The notes beneath the pieces are model-generated. The model worked only from the letters and a program-made list of their open reading frames with translations. It was not told the origin of the DNA and did not search any database. A stretch of 64,000 nt of DNA from Saturnia japonica (taxonomy: Eukaryota; Arthropoda; Insecta; Lepidoptera; Saturniidae). The position numbers were made by a program, and so were the translations under genes. Each line of letters starts with the position of its first letter. Position 1 is the first letter of the stretch. Location: NCBI GenBank assembly GCA_033032175.1, contig CM065320.1:7316001-7380000 (forward strand), in the 5' to 3' direction. Positions 13,601 to 25,262 of the stretch are shown here, in pieces.

Positions 13601-13800
13601 AAACTAGATAACGTTCTTTGTTAATATGGTGAAGGCTCTATGCCTGATAGTAGACAAAGAACAATCGAAAAACAACAGTGACCATAGACAGATTGGCAAT
13701 CCATCAGCAGTCGTCGCTGTAAGTCGACCTACAAGCTTCTTAGCATCTGGACATACACTGACTGATCCCAAAACCCTACAAGTCAAAAGAGCTTTACTGC
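13600..13800 (+). repeat. Dispersed repeat, family 3
   Basis: The block 'agtgaccatagacagattgg' followed by 'caatcc' and the later 'gatcccaaaac' recurs inverted at 39290-39620 and, more diverged, at 44310-44520. No coding capacity is evident. Confidence 0.5.
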
Positions 13801-13871
13801 GTCTGGTTTCTCAGCATGTGCTTGGCGGTCGTATTCTAATCAGGTACCTTGCCCTCCCGCTTGTTTTTTTC

Positions 13872-14105
13872 TTTATACAACAAAGGTGGCCAAACAAGCA
13901 TACGGCCTGCCTGATGGTAAGTGGCTTGTAATACCATAAGTATCACTAGCGCTCTGCTGAACTTGAATCCCCCTAGCCCAAGGAAACTTTGAAAAAACAC
14001 GCGGTTACTTAACTGCGAACTTCTGTAGGATGAAGATATTCCACCAGTCGGACGCCCTAATTAGAGAGAAATCTGCTAAGAAATTTCTGTGTCCTACCTC
14101 TCTTA
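13872..14105 (+). repeat. Dispersed repeat, family 4
   Basis: It begins near 'acaacaaaggtggccaaaca' and 'cctgatggtaagtgg', and ends in a segment around 'gatattccaccagtcgga'. Other copies: 41015-41282 (minus), 58290-58535 (plus), and partial ones at 25137-25205 and 60467-60530. Confidence 0.6.
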
Positions 14106-14761
14106 CTAATTATAAATCGGGTAATTCCAGAATACAATGCCGTTTGTGGGTTTACACCTGGTTTATAGTGGTAGTGGTTCAGTCCTATCATCCAGTGCAT
14201 GTCACTTTTTATGGCGTTCTATCATTTGTCGATCATATGACATCAGTTTGGTCACAATGTACTAAAAGAGTTATACAAATAACATTTGCATATAATTGCT
14301 TCTTCGATTCCCCCATACTTTGTTCGACGTGTACAAGTTATTGCAAATGACACCTGTAATTATTGAGCCCCACTAGGCAGCTATCGCATTGTCCATCTAT
14401 TCGCACCGGTCAACATTACTACCATAATGCACGTGCGACGGAAATAACGTATTCATAACATTACACTATTGATTTTGCTAAAAAAAAACACAAACTTCAC
14501 ATGAACTACTACATAATTTATTTCAATGCCACTTAAATATTGTTTTTTTTTTGTGGAGACAACAATTGTAATTGTAGGTAGATAGTTTAATTTTATGCCC
14601 GAAAATCAGGTTTATGTTAAAACCGTTGTTAAGTAAAGAATATCTGAGCGCTTGTTGTCTATCTTGCAAAAAAATTACATATCTATGAAACTAAGCTTGG
14701 AATTAGAATATGGAATGAAATGAATGGTTCCCGGAAATTAATTTTTAAACACTTTAGGTAT

Positions 14762-15050
14762 AGGACAGGCGTTTGACCACAATCCCGTTCGATGATAAGT
14801 GACGATGTGGCATTAGAATATAGTAACACGTTAAACCTAAAGGGACTAGCTCCCAAGTACCGCTTTCTAAAGACACGTACAGATTCTTGGTGATAGATTT
14901 TCTACTTGAGAGTTGTAGCTGGCCGGGCTTTAAAGATAGCTCTCCCACCATGCTATCTATGATTTCCTTCACCGAATGGTCAGGCTCACCGTAGAATTCG
15001 AATTTACGTCGATCAACGCAGGTAGTGACCACTGAGCCACCATCGCTTGC
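14762..15050 (-). repeat. tRNA-derived SINE, family 2, full copy
   Basis: Read on the minus strand, the head has 'ggtggctcagtggtcac' (A box) and 'aattcgaattc' (B-box-like). The body and tail are shared with copies at 44722, 48938, 56565 and 58660. The short ORF across it is not a gene. Confidence 0.75.
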
Positions 15051-15060
15051 CTATATGCCT

Positions 15061-18000
15061 ACTCGTATCTACAATTTTTCTCACTGAATAGTATTAAATA
15101 TAATGGTTTTTAGATGCATTCTGAAGGCAATCAATTCCACATTTCAAATAAATAGTGACTAAGAGATATTCATAATAATTATGTTAAAAAAATAAGATTT
15201 CAATAATTGATATCAATCCACAAAAGTGTTTATTGCGAAAGTTGTTTTAAGTTTATTAAGTACACATGTTAAGTTTCGTTTTGTATTACGAAACCAAGGC
15301 ATGTTGATATTTTTTTCAACATATTTTAGCGACATCGACAGGTCGTAAATCCGAAGGCGAAACATTATGTCTCATTAGGGCAGTGTATAACGGCTCATAG
15401 CACCAGAGTTTGTTTTACACAATAATAATAAATTGTTGATAAAGAATTCATAATACATGCGTCCAGTTTGAAGTAAGCGGCTACGACTGTCGTATAGGCG
15501 ACTTAATACAAAATATCACACGAATACATTTTCTACTTTCGAATGCATTTTAAAGTATCATTTCGGTGCAACGACCAGCCTACGACGATGGGACGATCTC
15601 TCGCGGCTAGCAGATCGAGTCCGCCCAAGGACGTCCACTCAATCGCAGCCTCCGAAAACTACGCTACCTTATTACCTAACCCAAAAGACATATTTTCATC
15701 TATCACCGTGCATAGATAATCCCCTAGCTCAGTTGGTTAGAAAAATGATCCTGTGTAAAAAACGTCCAAAAGCTTCGGAGCTCGCGCTTGTTTTATTTTA
15801 TAGAGGTACGGCCAACATGACAACATGGCAGCGGTTTGGAAGCAAATTATCTCTGGATATACTTTATAAGATTCTTATCGTGCCATGTTAGATAGAGGAG
15901 ACTTAAGTGTTGTATAATTTAAGAATTAGGCAAAGAGACCGAGTAATTTTAAAACAGAGTTCATGTACAACCAACGATATCTTACTGCCTATGACTACCT
16001 AGATATATATATTCATATAACTAAGTGTAACTTCTAGTCTATAAAATTTAAACAAGGATTAAATTTAAGAACATTATTTTATAATACAATACTAAATAAA
16101 AAATGTTACTAAAAGTTTGTTAAAAAAAACACAGTTGTTTGTTACACACGCATAAAAGAAAAATACACTTAAAAAATACATAAGTATACACATAAATTGT
16201 ACATGAAACATGTTGAAATAATAGGAATAATGAAAGAAAAGAAAATTAGAAGAAATGAAGATGCTCAGAGGGACCGGGATACGGTTAGTGTAAATGAGCA
16301 TTGTCGTGACCACTTAAAGTTGCGAAATTTCTATACTTAATAAAAGGTCTGGTATGCTCATTTTATGCGCGTGAATTAGACAATATGCTATGTTTCCTTA
16401 TTGACATAAAATACCCTAAAAGAGATCGTGGCAGGACACCAACCACCTGAATGGGAACCCTAAGGAGGGACATGATGCGATGGGATTACAACCGGAAATG
16501 ACACAACTACGCCAAGAATGGTGCATTAAGATTAGAAGAACCGACCCCAAAAGACATGGGTAATAAGCCACGGGACAAATAATATTAAAAAGGTAAGTAA
16601 AATTATAGAACAAAATAATGATTTTGTGTTGATTAATGTTTGTATTTACTGGACCTCGATTAAGTTTATATTATGTTGGAAGAGTTTCAACCTCCAGAGC
16701 TGATTTTTAGGTACTCGTCGCTTTAACACGCTTAACACGGTTTAACCTGTAGTAAATTTATTCAACGAATCATCTACCACGCTGCTGCCAATGCACCCGT
16801 GTAACCATTATTCTTCTACTTCCCATACTTGCCATGCCTACAGCTTGCCAGATCACTATACGTTTATGGTCACAGCTCCAGTATTTAGGGTCGTAGCGTG
16901 AAGTTATATAAACTATAACCTTCCTTAATAGATATACCATAAACTACAAATACAATTTTTCATATCTAACTAGTAGTTTCGGAGATTAGCATGTTTAAAC
17001 AAACAAACAATCTCTTGGGCTTTATGATATAATAATACATATAAAATAATAATAGTATTAATACTACAAAAAAATGTAATGAAATATATAAGTATTAACT
17101 ATTACGTATCTACCTAATAAAAATATATATTTAAATAAAGTAAACACACGATAATACTCGTACATAATAAATAATACATACGCACTATAAATAGATAATG
17201 TTATGCTAAATGTCGAAGATAAACTTTAAATTTGCAGTTGAAAATTAATATACAGGTTACATGCCTTCCTGTCTGCGAGGCAGGTGTTCGTCAATATTTT
17301 GACACCGAAACTTAAAAGAACCGCACAATTATTAATTAAATTCTATTATTTTCCTTATTCTCTTGACCCATTTATGAAATGTTCATAACGTTATCTTTAT
17401 ATTTTTAATGATCTAAATATGAACTTAGAAATATTTAATTTCGAATTTGCATACACAAGTTTTATATTCATTTCATTTGCTTCAAGATTGTATTTAGATA
17501 CAAATAGGCAAAAACATATCTTTCTTGTTTTACAACTAACAGGTTAGGAAAGTAATAACTTTTATCTCATTTAAAGTAAATACAAATGTCACAATATACC
17601 TACTTTAATGTGGGATAGTAACAGGTTTGTTGTTTACTATTATTGGGAGTCGCGTAAAACTCTTTTACCTAAAACTATGGCAAAGAGTTTACTTATTTGT
17701 AAGAAAATATTTTTTTGGTAGAATTTTTAAATTGTGGCTATTTGCTACTAAAATGAGGAACTCCTCATTTTACTACCTACCTGCCTACTAACTAGGTAAC
17801 TACCTATACCTATTCTTAGTACAAGGCTACGGTCTAGCCTTAGCCTAGAATATGCAAATTTTGAATAATACCTATGCGGAGGGTGAACTCTGAAACTACC
17901 GATCAATTATTTTTTTGCAATTTATAGCCAATTTGTATCGTTGAAGGTTTATAGGATATATAACATCACGTCAAGAACCATGAATGTCAAGCAATCTGAA

Positions 18001-18400
18001 AAGATGTAGGCAAATAGTGGCGTGGTCAAGAATTGGTCGAATAAATTTAACACGAGAGAAACCGCCTGGTGTACAGTTTGTGCTTTATAACTCAGTGAAT
18101 TGAGAAGCACATTATTCTATGAAGGGTGCTACATATTAACCAGAACAAAAATTGATCATGAGTAATACATGAGAGTACTCAGTCATCAGTGTCATCACAC
18201 TAGGTATATTCTAAACATCTATTAGTTAGTATATCTATTAAGATTAGGATATATTTATTTAGTTAGTAGGTGGGTATTATTATCAGTGTAAAATAAATAA
18301 AGAAAATGAAAGTAGGTATTTAACATTGCATATTTGTAGCATACATTTACTTTTCATTAATAAAATTATAAATGTTAAATTTCGGGACTAGTTACACAAT
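15061..18400. other. Intergenic DNA with decayed repeats
   Basis: No host gene was seen. A GC-richer patch lies at 15560-15660. A possible LINE remnant is at 16416-16613, and a Helitron-like 5' end in minus orientation at about 16880-17045 ('cggagattagcatgtttaaa' then 'gggctttatgatataataat'). The rest is A/T-rich. Confidence 0.4.
16416..16613 (+). pseudogene. Possible LINE ORF2 C-terminal remnant
   Basis: Conceptual plus-strand reading gives an Arg-Gly-Arg-x-Pro-x-Thr-Thr start, a Leu-Arg-Arg-Asp-Met block and a terminal Asp-Pro-like 'PKDMG'. Stop codons interrupt it. This resembles the C-terminal tail of some insect non-LTR polymerases, but the match is weak. Confidence 0.25.
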
Positions 18401-18411
18401 GCGAGTGAAAT

Positions 18412-18533
18412 GTATTGTTTCACCTCAGTCCCAGGGAGTTTCGCTACAATGAGCTGCATCCGGGGTCCGCCGCGCTCCGCGCCGCACCCGGGCATGGACA
18501 ACTCCGCGATTACAGGACTAAAATGAATATATT
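18412..18533 (+). other. Orphan GC-rich exon-like segment
   Basis: A pyrimidine-rich 'tgtttcacctcag' acceptor precedes about 110 GC-rich bases. One frame starting at the ATG at 18449 gives a 25-residue, Pro/Gly-rich tail ending at a TGA near 18526, with strongly GC-ending codons. A second frame stays open through 18681. Either could be a terminal exon of an unseen gene, or this could be regulatory DNA. No family is recognised. Confidence 0.25.
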
Positions 18534-18729
18534 AGATTATGCTGACGTTGCCACGTTGCATTGCCACTTTGTTATCGCTACAAGAAACAGCCAAAATATC
18601 ATACATTTTTACTCTATCATTATAATTTTTATTAAAAAACTAAAAAAAAAAACTATAACTCGACTACGAAAAGAAATATAGTTTAATACTGTTTTTCTTT
18701 CGCTTGGTATACTTTATTTACATTTAATA

Positions 18730-19058
18730 CTAGCTGTGCCCGTGGCTTCGCTCACGTGGACTACAGAATGCCCGCGCGAATCTTGCACCCCACTCCCGGC
18801 TATTTTAAAGACAAAAATGCTTATTGTGGGTGTTCCTTAGAACATAGAAATATACTCTCTCCCTAACTTTTTTGTAGGTCTTTTTAATGTCTACAATTGT
18901 GTAGTACATTAATTTGGTATATCTCTTATGTTTTACCCAGCGTAAGCGAATTGTTTCGCCATGACTAATATATTTGTATTTGCGCGGAACCAAACAGACA
19001 GACAGAAATAAATTTTAAACATGTTTTTTATGCAGTTCAATTTTATGAATTGTATAAA
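18730..19058 (-). mobile_element. Helitron-like element, internally deleted
   Basis: The minus-strand 3' end is CTAG at 18730. The first 250 bp closely match 5136-5400, including 'actacagaatgcccgcgcga' and 'tgttccttag'. It is shorter than the copy at 5136, with internal loss. Confidence 0.65.
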
Positions 19059-19539
19059 TTATACTATATTTCTATTCATGAACTTAGAACTTTCTCTCCT
19101 TTCATTTCATTAACCAGGCGATACATTAGCAAAAAAAATATCAGGAACCCCAAAACTTTTTTGGATGTACCGTTCGTCATATTGATTTTGTTCATATAAA
19201 ATGTAGCCTATGTCTTCTGAACTATATTAAAGAATTTATTGATACCTCTTTCATCAAAATTGGATGAGTTGTTTAGGCTCTACTGTGGAACATACATATA
19301 CTACTAAAAACAACTCTGCCATTTAGTTTTGCCGTAGCCAGGGAAAAAGATGAGATAGCATATCCATAATATTATATGAACTAATTTTATCAAGTTTTAA
19401 CCCTTATTAAGTTATATTATAACCCATATTATTTCCTTTCTACCAATTACCTTAGAGATTCGATGTGTAAGATTCACAAATTGGGAAGTTTGCGGGTTAT
19501 AATTCAATAAGATTATGAATGACCACTTACTTGGAACTT

Positions 19540-20395
19540 GGACTTCTCCGGAACTAGGGCCTCTGATGTGCCCTTTTTGTGTGACGGGTGAGTTTTGCTA
19601 GCCCATCCACCCGATGTCCTTCAGGAAAGCCGACAGCTCGCTTATGCTGGCGCAGGTCTCCCTGGGCGTCCTCGGCCTCCCAATGTTGTGTGCTCGTTGA
19701 GACGCTACGCTACTGCACTCCAGGAGCACGTGCGTGGCTGTCTCCTCTGCAGTCATGCACCCTCTATACAGAAAGAAGGCTGTCTGTGAAACACAGTGTA
19801 TATAGATTCTTATTAAGTTAGCATTGTCCTGTGATAATAACGATTATTTGTCGGAGTTGGTCACGTTTTAGGCTGAGTAGTTTTCTGGAGTATCTCGGGT
19901 TTAAAACCGGAAAAGCGTCCACTACAGTCCTGTATACTTGCCAAATGGCTTTGATGTAGTTTTACAGCTCGTTCCCGAATCCAGGAGCGGACTTGGCTGA
20001 AGGGCAAGGGGATAATTGGCTTCGGTCCTGCTGGTTGCATCTCAAAGTCTCACCTAGCGAGTTTGTCAGCTTCGTCATTACCTCTGGATCCAATGTGTCC
20101 CTTAATCCATTGGAGGTTGACTTTATTTGTTTTACTTACTTCTTCCAGCAGTACACTGCAGTAACATTGTGTAATTAATCCAGAATTATGTTCTCTTCTG
20201 TTCAGGGCCGGTATTACTGCCGCACTATCCGAGAGGATTCTGATGTTGTATCTAACTAGTTACCTATCTAGGTATTATTGCAATAGCAGCTTGGATTATA
20301 CCAACACATTCCGTTTGGAAGATGGAGTTGTATTCACCTAGTGCTGTTGTTTTGTGAATACTAAGATCTTCCGAGAAGGTACCCGCCCCAGTACC
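19540..20395 (-). pseudogene. LINE (I-like, RNase H-bearing) 3' fragment
   Basis: On the minus strand, conceptual translation shows an RNase H domain. Its first part reads IGTGAGTFSEDLSIH, then SDSAAVIPAL, then the diagnostic WIKGH and GNDEADKLAR near 20060-20110. Downstream (19560-19770) is a zinc-knuckle-like C-terminus with EETATHVLLEC. Frame changes and a stop after the Cys-rich start mean it is not functional. Non-LTR elements with RNase H belong to the I/R1/LOA group of families. The reverse transcriptase and 5' part are missing. Confidence 0.7.
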
Positions 20396-20399
20396 TATG

Positions 20400-23300
20400 T
20401 TCATATTGATTGAATGAATAAATTACCATTTTATTGCGAATTCAGATGAATTTTTTTTAACAGCTAACTGGATTCACCAACCGAATATAAGTTAACACTA
20501 AAAGGAAATGTTGTTTTAGTTAAATTATTTAACGGTTAATGAAACTAAGTAATGCGTGTATGACTTAGCGTGCTACTATCTTGGGATATATCATCACTTA
20601 AGATCAGGTGTGACTGTTGCTAAAACGGTAAAACTATAACAATTTAAAAAAATGCCATGATCACTCGTTAGCGGACTCATACAACATATAAATACGAGTT
20701 GTCTTAGCGATGTAAACTATATCTTGTTAACAAATGAAACAAAAAAACGCGCTAAGTAAGGTTTACTGTATTTATTTATATTCTAAATGTATTAGATAAG
20801 AGGGTAAAAGCGCCCTCGATAATATGAAATAATAAATTCAGCAAGGGCGCGTGGCAGGATGCTGGTGACAAATGACGAGACCGCGTCGCTTCTCGTGAAA
20901 TTACAATTATCTCTTTGTACCGGCCACAACCCCTTTCCTCATTATGCAAAGTTAATACATTAATTGTCATTAATATATGTACTCATTATAATAGTTAACA
21001 TATTAGGCACGTTTACAATACTATGATATTTCGGTAACACGTAAGGAGACCGCATATTTCGAACAAATAGTAATCGGTTGTCATTATGCTAAAACGTAAT
21101 ATGATTTTTCTATTTGGTATATTGATAATCCCCTAAATTCTGTTTATCCGTCTCGTCAATTTAAAGACTCAACAAGCCACCATGCGGGATCGCATTATTG
21201 CTTTTTTATTAGTTTTTTTTCTATCCCTCGCTTTGCAGTTTTTGTTGCGCGTGCGTCGTTATGGGATAGGTCGTGTGTATTCGCCGTTCATGCTGGTATT
21301 ATCATAATTAACTTTTATATTTTAATTTATCATGCTCAGTCTCATTCATATTAAAATTTATGCGAATGCGAATAGTTAATTAAAATGAAAAAGTTTATTG
21401 GCCTCTGTGTAATGTTAGTGAAAAGACGAGCGCATCCGCAAATTGCTAAACTAATTACCGGAGCCCGAAGTCGGAATCAAAGGTTATAACTGTCAAGTAT
21501 CGACAATGGAGCATTTGCATTTGTATTTCCGGCGCAATAGCCAAATTATCGTGAATTTTAACGGTCGTGTGGTTGACCGCTTGTGTTACGAAATGCACAC
21601 GTGTAGGTTAACGTTGCAAAGTAATTAGCGTGTATCATAACTGTACAGTAATAGGTTTCAAAAGATAAGCATTTTCATTTTAATTGCATATACATACATG
21701 CTTTGAGGTCTATGGCCGAATATTATTTGGTACTTTATTACATATTTTAACTGTAATAATAATATTTATGCAGTTTTGTTTTAATGTATAATTTTTGTTC
21801 GTGTTAAACATTCCCACACATACCTACCCTATTATACCTAAATATACTGCTTAGTTGACAAAAAGAATAGCAATTGATATTTCAAGCCCTGTTAAATCTA
21901 TCAACGATATGCAAATGATCCCATACAAAACGTCAAGTGTACTTTACAGTGGGAGATGACGAGAGTCACTTTGACATTCGCTTGCATTGTTTCTGCTAGG
22001 GCATTTATACTCAACCTAACAATGTTTTTTAACGTGAGAAAATGTTTTTTTAAATTAATTGTCGTTTAATATTTATACTTTTTAATATTTGTATATGTGT
22101 AAACGGTAATGACGTAATCTATAGGTAGGTATTATTAAGTGGGTAATCCTTGTATATTATCTATATGTAATATTATATGTATTTGGTTTCTTGATAACGG
22201 TTCCAACGATTTGGATGAAACTTTGTCTTTAGATAATGTTTTATATTCCAAGTTTACTTAGATAAACGTTTTTCTTTTTTTTTGTATGGCAAATCTCATA
22301 AACGTGAAAGCCTTTTTAAATAATTTTAAATACCTATGTTTGACTTACATACTTAATTTGAGTTTTTTTTTTTGTAATATTTTATTACTCCACATTACTT
22401 ATTATTATTTAATTTTAACATTTCTTTATAGTAAATCGATCACCCCTTCTATTTATTCATTAATAATAAAAGAGATCAATCCTCCTGTCCCCTATCATTT
22501 AATAATATTGGTTGTCCTCATAACAAAGATCGACATTCTAGATAGATGATAAAATTGTAAATTATATATAATCCACTATGAAATATAATTAGGGTTAGTT
22601 TTATCGAATAGGATAATGAAAAAAAAACATGTATCTGGCTTCAAATTTTTATTATAATTTTTTTTAGAATAATTTTAGAATACGTAAAGTTTTTTGTTCA
22701 TAATATCTTGAGTATCATATACTCAGATAAACAGGTTTTGAAAGTAAATGCAAAATACAAAAAGACATCCTAAAAACTTAATTTTCAGTAAATTATTATT
22801 AATTTGTTATATTTTACTCTTAAAGTCTAAACAAATTCTACCCCTAATAATACTGGTGTTACCCTCGAATTTTAGCGGAAACAACATTCTGTTTAACAAA
22901 AAATATTGCACACGTATCGTAATCTATTTTTGAGTGCATTTCGCGCTATTTTGGCGTTCCCTCCGTAGACAATGTGTCAATGACCTCGTTTAACGTCGTT
23001 GTTCACAATGTTCACGCACTTTTGGGAATTTTTAGAGCAACGTGCATACACAAATACGGCAAAAATGTTTCTGTTTTGTTTTCGTAAAGTATTACCAGAA
23101 ACTATTATTAAGTACGTATTAATTGATTATATTAAATATTTATATTAGGTACGTGTTATTTCAACATTTCCACGCCGCCCGCGAGTGCATCCAAACAAAC
23201 GGTGTAAAAACAACGATAGGTATCATAATGATATATAAATGACATCTGCTACGTTTTCTATGTCACTTTGTATATATTTTATACCTAAAACATAGCGGTG

Positions 23301-23575
23301 CATAAGAGCATGCACTGTGTCTGTTGGTAAACACAGTAAAATCCAAATATAACGGCGACCACTAAGTGATGGACGGTCGTCACTGTTATCCCACCCTAAT
23401 TTGTATTAATTGTATTTATTTGTAAAAAAATGGTTTTGGTAACTACATTTTCAATTATGATTGTGATGAATTCAAATATTTGGTTTCGAAGATAGAGTGC
23501 AAAGTTAAATGTAAGTGTTTGAGGGCTCTACACTGCATCTGTAGTTTTAATCTGAATTAGTCTTTATTTTTTTGT
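20400..23575. other. AT-rich intergenic DNA upstream of the BTB-psq gene
   Basis: No gene is supported. A Helitron-like fragment lies at 22175-22290 (matches 8885-8990). The ORFs at 22286-22549 and 22748-22933 are low-complexity, hydrophobic and AT-driven. Confidence 0.5.
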
Positions 23576-23579
23576 CTAG

Positions 23580-24085
23580 GAACAAGGCGGCATGGCGCGG
23601 CGCTATTCGGCCGATGCTGTTGAGGCGTTCGCGACGCATACATTGATAGTTAATATGTTGTATGCGCGTGCGCACTCACGCACACATAGTAAGCTGCCCT
23701 CCTCAACGCGCTGCAATTCGTCGGGCGCGTTGCGTCCCGCCGCCCGCTGCCGGTCCCGCGCCCTCTCGCCCGCACGCAATTGCACTGCACTCCGAAACGC
23801 TGCGCTGCGTGCGTAAAAAGCGCACGCAAGAGGTGAGGGGCGCGGCGCGGTGGCGGACACACAGGCCCGTTCGTGCGCCTTTAGCTACCAGACACATACT
23901 ACAGTCATCGCTAGACGCTCGCAACAGCACACCGCCCCCACACGGTGCAGCCGTAGTTTAATATCCGCGAATTACTTCCGAACGTGCTACGAACTTTTAC
24001 AGTGTCAGTGCGAAATACTTGTCATGAATTAAATAAAATATTTAACTACTCGTCAGCTGACGTGTTGGTGTTGGATCTGAAAGAG
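23580..24085 (+). promoter_or_regulatory. CpG-rich island: candidate promoter and 5' exon of the BTB-psq gene
   Basis: The most GC-rich stretch near the gene, with dense CpG from about 23590 to 23965. A good donor-like 'aagag|gtaaat' lies at 24085 and the coding exon has a 3' splice acceptor at 25245, so transcription probably starts in or near this island and a non-coding exon is spliced to 25246. Several overlapping ORFs here run on both strands, as expected of GC-rich DNA, and are not annotated as genes. Confidence 0.4.
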
Positions 24086-24469
24086 GTAAATACAGTTTTT
24101 GTTTTTACTTACGTAGGCATAATAACTTAAGATTAACTTAAAATTTAAAACATAATTCAGCCTGCAGACATGCTACGATTTTCGTAGTAACCGTAGACGT
24201 AGACTAACTCATCGTAACTTAAAGAATTTTTCATAGTGTTTTTTTTAAACAATACTTTGGCATAACAAAAATAAACATTTTGTATATCACATAAAAATCA
24301 ATTTATGCATATGCATATTATGATTATAAATTTAAAAGACAGTAAAAACGAGAATTTTCACCGTACCTAAATGCTTTTATTATTCCCCTAAGTTGGTTTG
24401 TAACTGGTGAATAAAAGGTAAAAAGTCAATTTGATAGTGTGGAAGGGCTACGATACGAAGCATAATATG

Positions 24470-24645
24470 TAGATGGGGAAGGGCGGTGCAGTCGGGCCGT
24501 GGTGTCTCAGCTCTAAGCAGTCTGAGCGCCGAGCCAGTCGTTCGCTAACAATCGGTCGTAGTGCTGTCGGCCGCGCGTTCTTTACGCGTCTGCACGTTAC
24601 GTTGTGAACGCACGGATTATCAGTTCTATAGTCGTCCAACACTTC
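24470..24645. promoter_or_regulatory. Second GC-rich patch upstream of the BTB-psq gene
   Basis: About 170 bases with many CpG and insect-initiator-like 'tcagt' sequences at 24508-24640. It may be an alternative promoter or 5' UTR exon. No coding signal is supported. Confidence 0.3.
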
Positions 24646-25136
24646 TACTATGTATCCCGTATCTTTATATGATAACTTACCGCCAGGTACTTCTTTTTTG
24701 TTGATTTAGTAATTGTATCGTCATCAGTGTTTTTTCTTTGATTATATAATATATTTGGTATATATTTATGTTTGATTTATTCTATTCAATAACCTTTTTT
24801 TAAATTAAACATTGAATAAAATATAAATTATTGATAACAAGTATTATTTTTAACCAGACGACACATCGATATTAACGTAAAGAATTTAAAAAAAAAAAAC
24901 ATAATAGGCATAAAAATGTTGCATGATTTCTAAATTGATTATTTTTACTTTTCAGTTAATATTATTTTTATCTCTTATAATTATTTTAATAGGATTAGTC
25001 TAATTATGGAACATTACAATAGATAAATCTTTTATTTTTGTTATATATTCTATATATTTATCTTATAATATATCTTTTTTTACTAAATGTTAAATCAGAG
25101 TGAACTTGTTTTAAGTTATAACAAACGTACGACTCG

Positions 25137-25205
25137 CTACGGTAACGTTAGCCTATGGATGCTTGTAATACCATAGGTATCAATCACTAGTGCGTTGCCA
25201 AATAA
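25137..25205 (+). repeat. Family 4 repeat fragment
   Basis: 'cgctacggtaacgttagcct' followed by 'ttgtaataccataggtatca' matches the left part of the repeat at 13872. It sits directly upstream of the pyrimidine tract of the BTB-psq coding exon. Confidence 0.45.
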
Positions 25206-25262
25206 CTTAATACAATATTAAATTTATTTTATTTTTTCTTCACAGAAGCGCAATTTAGAGAA

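Noticed and set aside
15721..15765. tRNA-like 'ctagctcagttggttaga'
   Set aside because: A good A box, but no B box or anticodon arm follows at tRNA spacing.
23592..23961. Overlapping ORFs of 70-100 residues on both strands
   Set aside because: All arise because stop codons are rare in the CpG-rich island. The proteins are Arg/Ala/Pro-rich with no domain.
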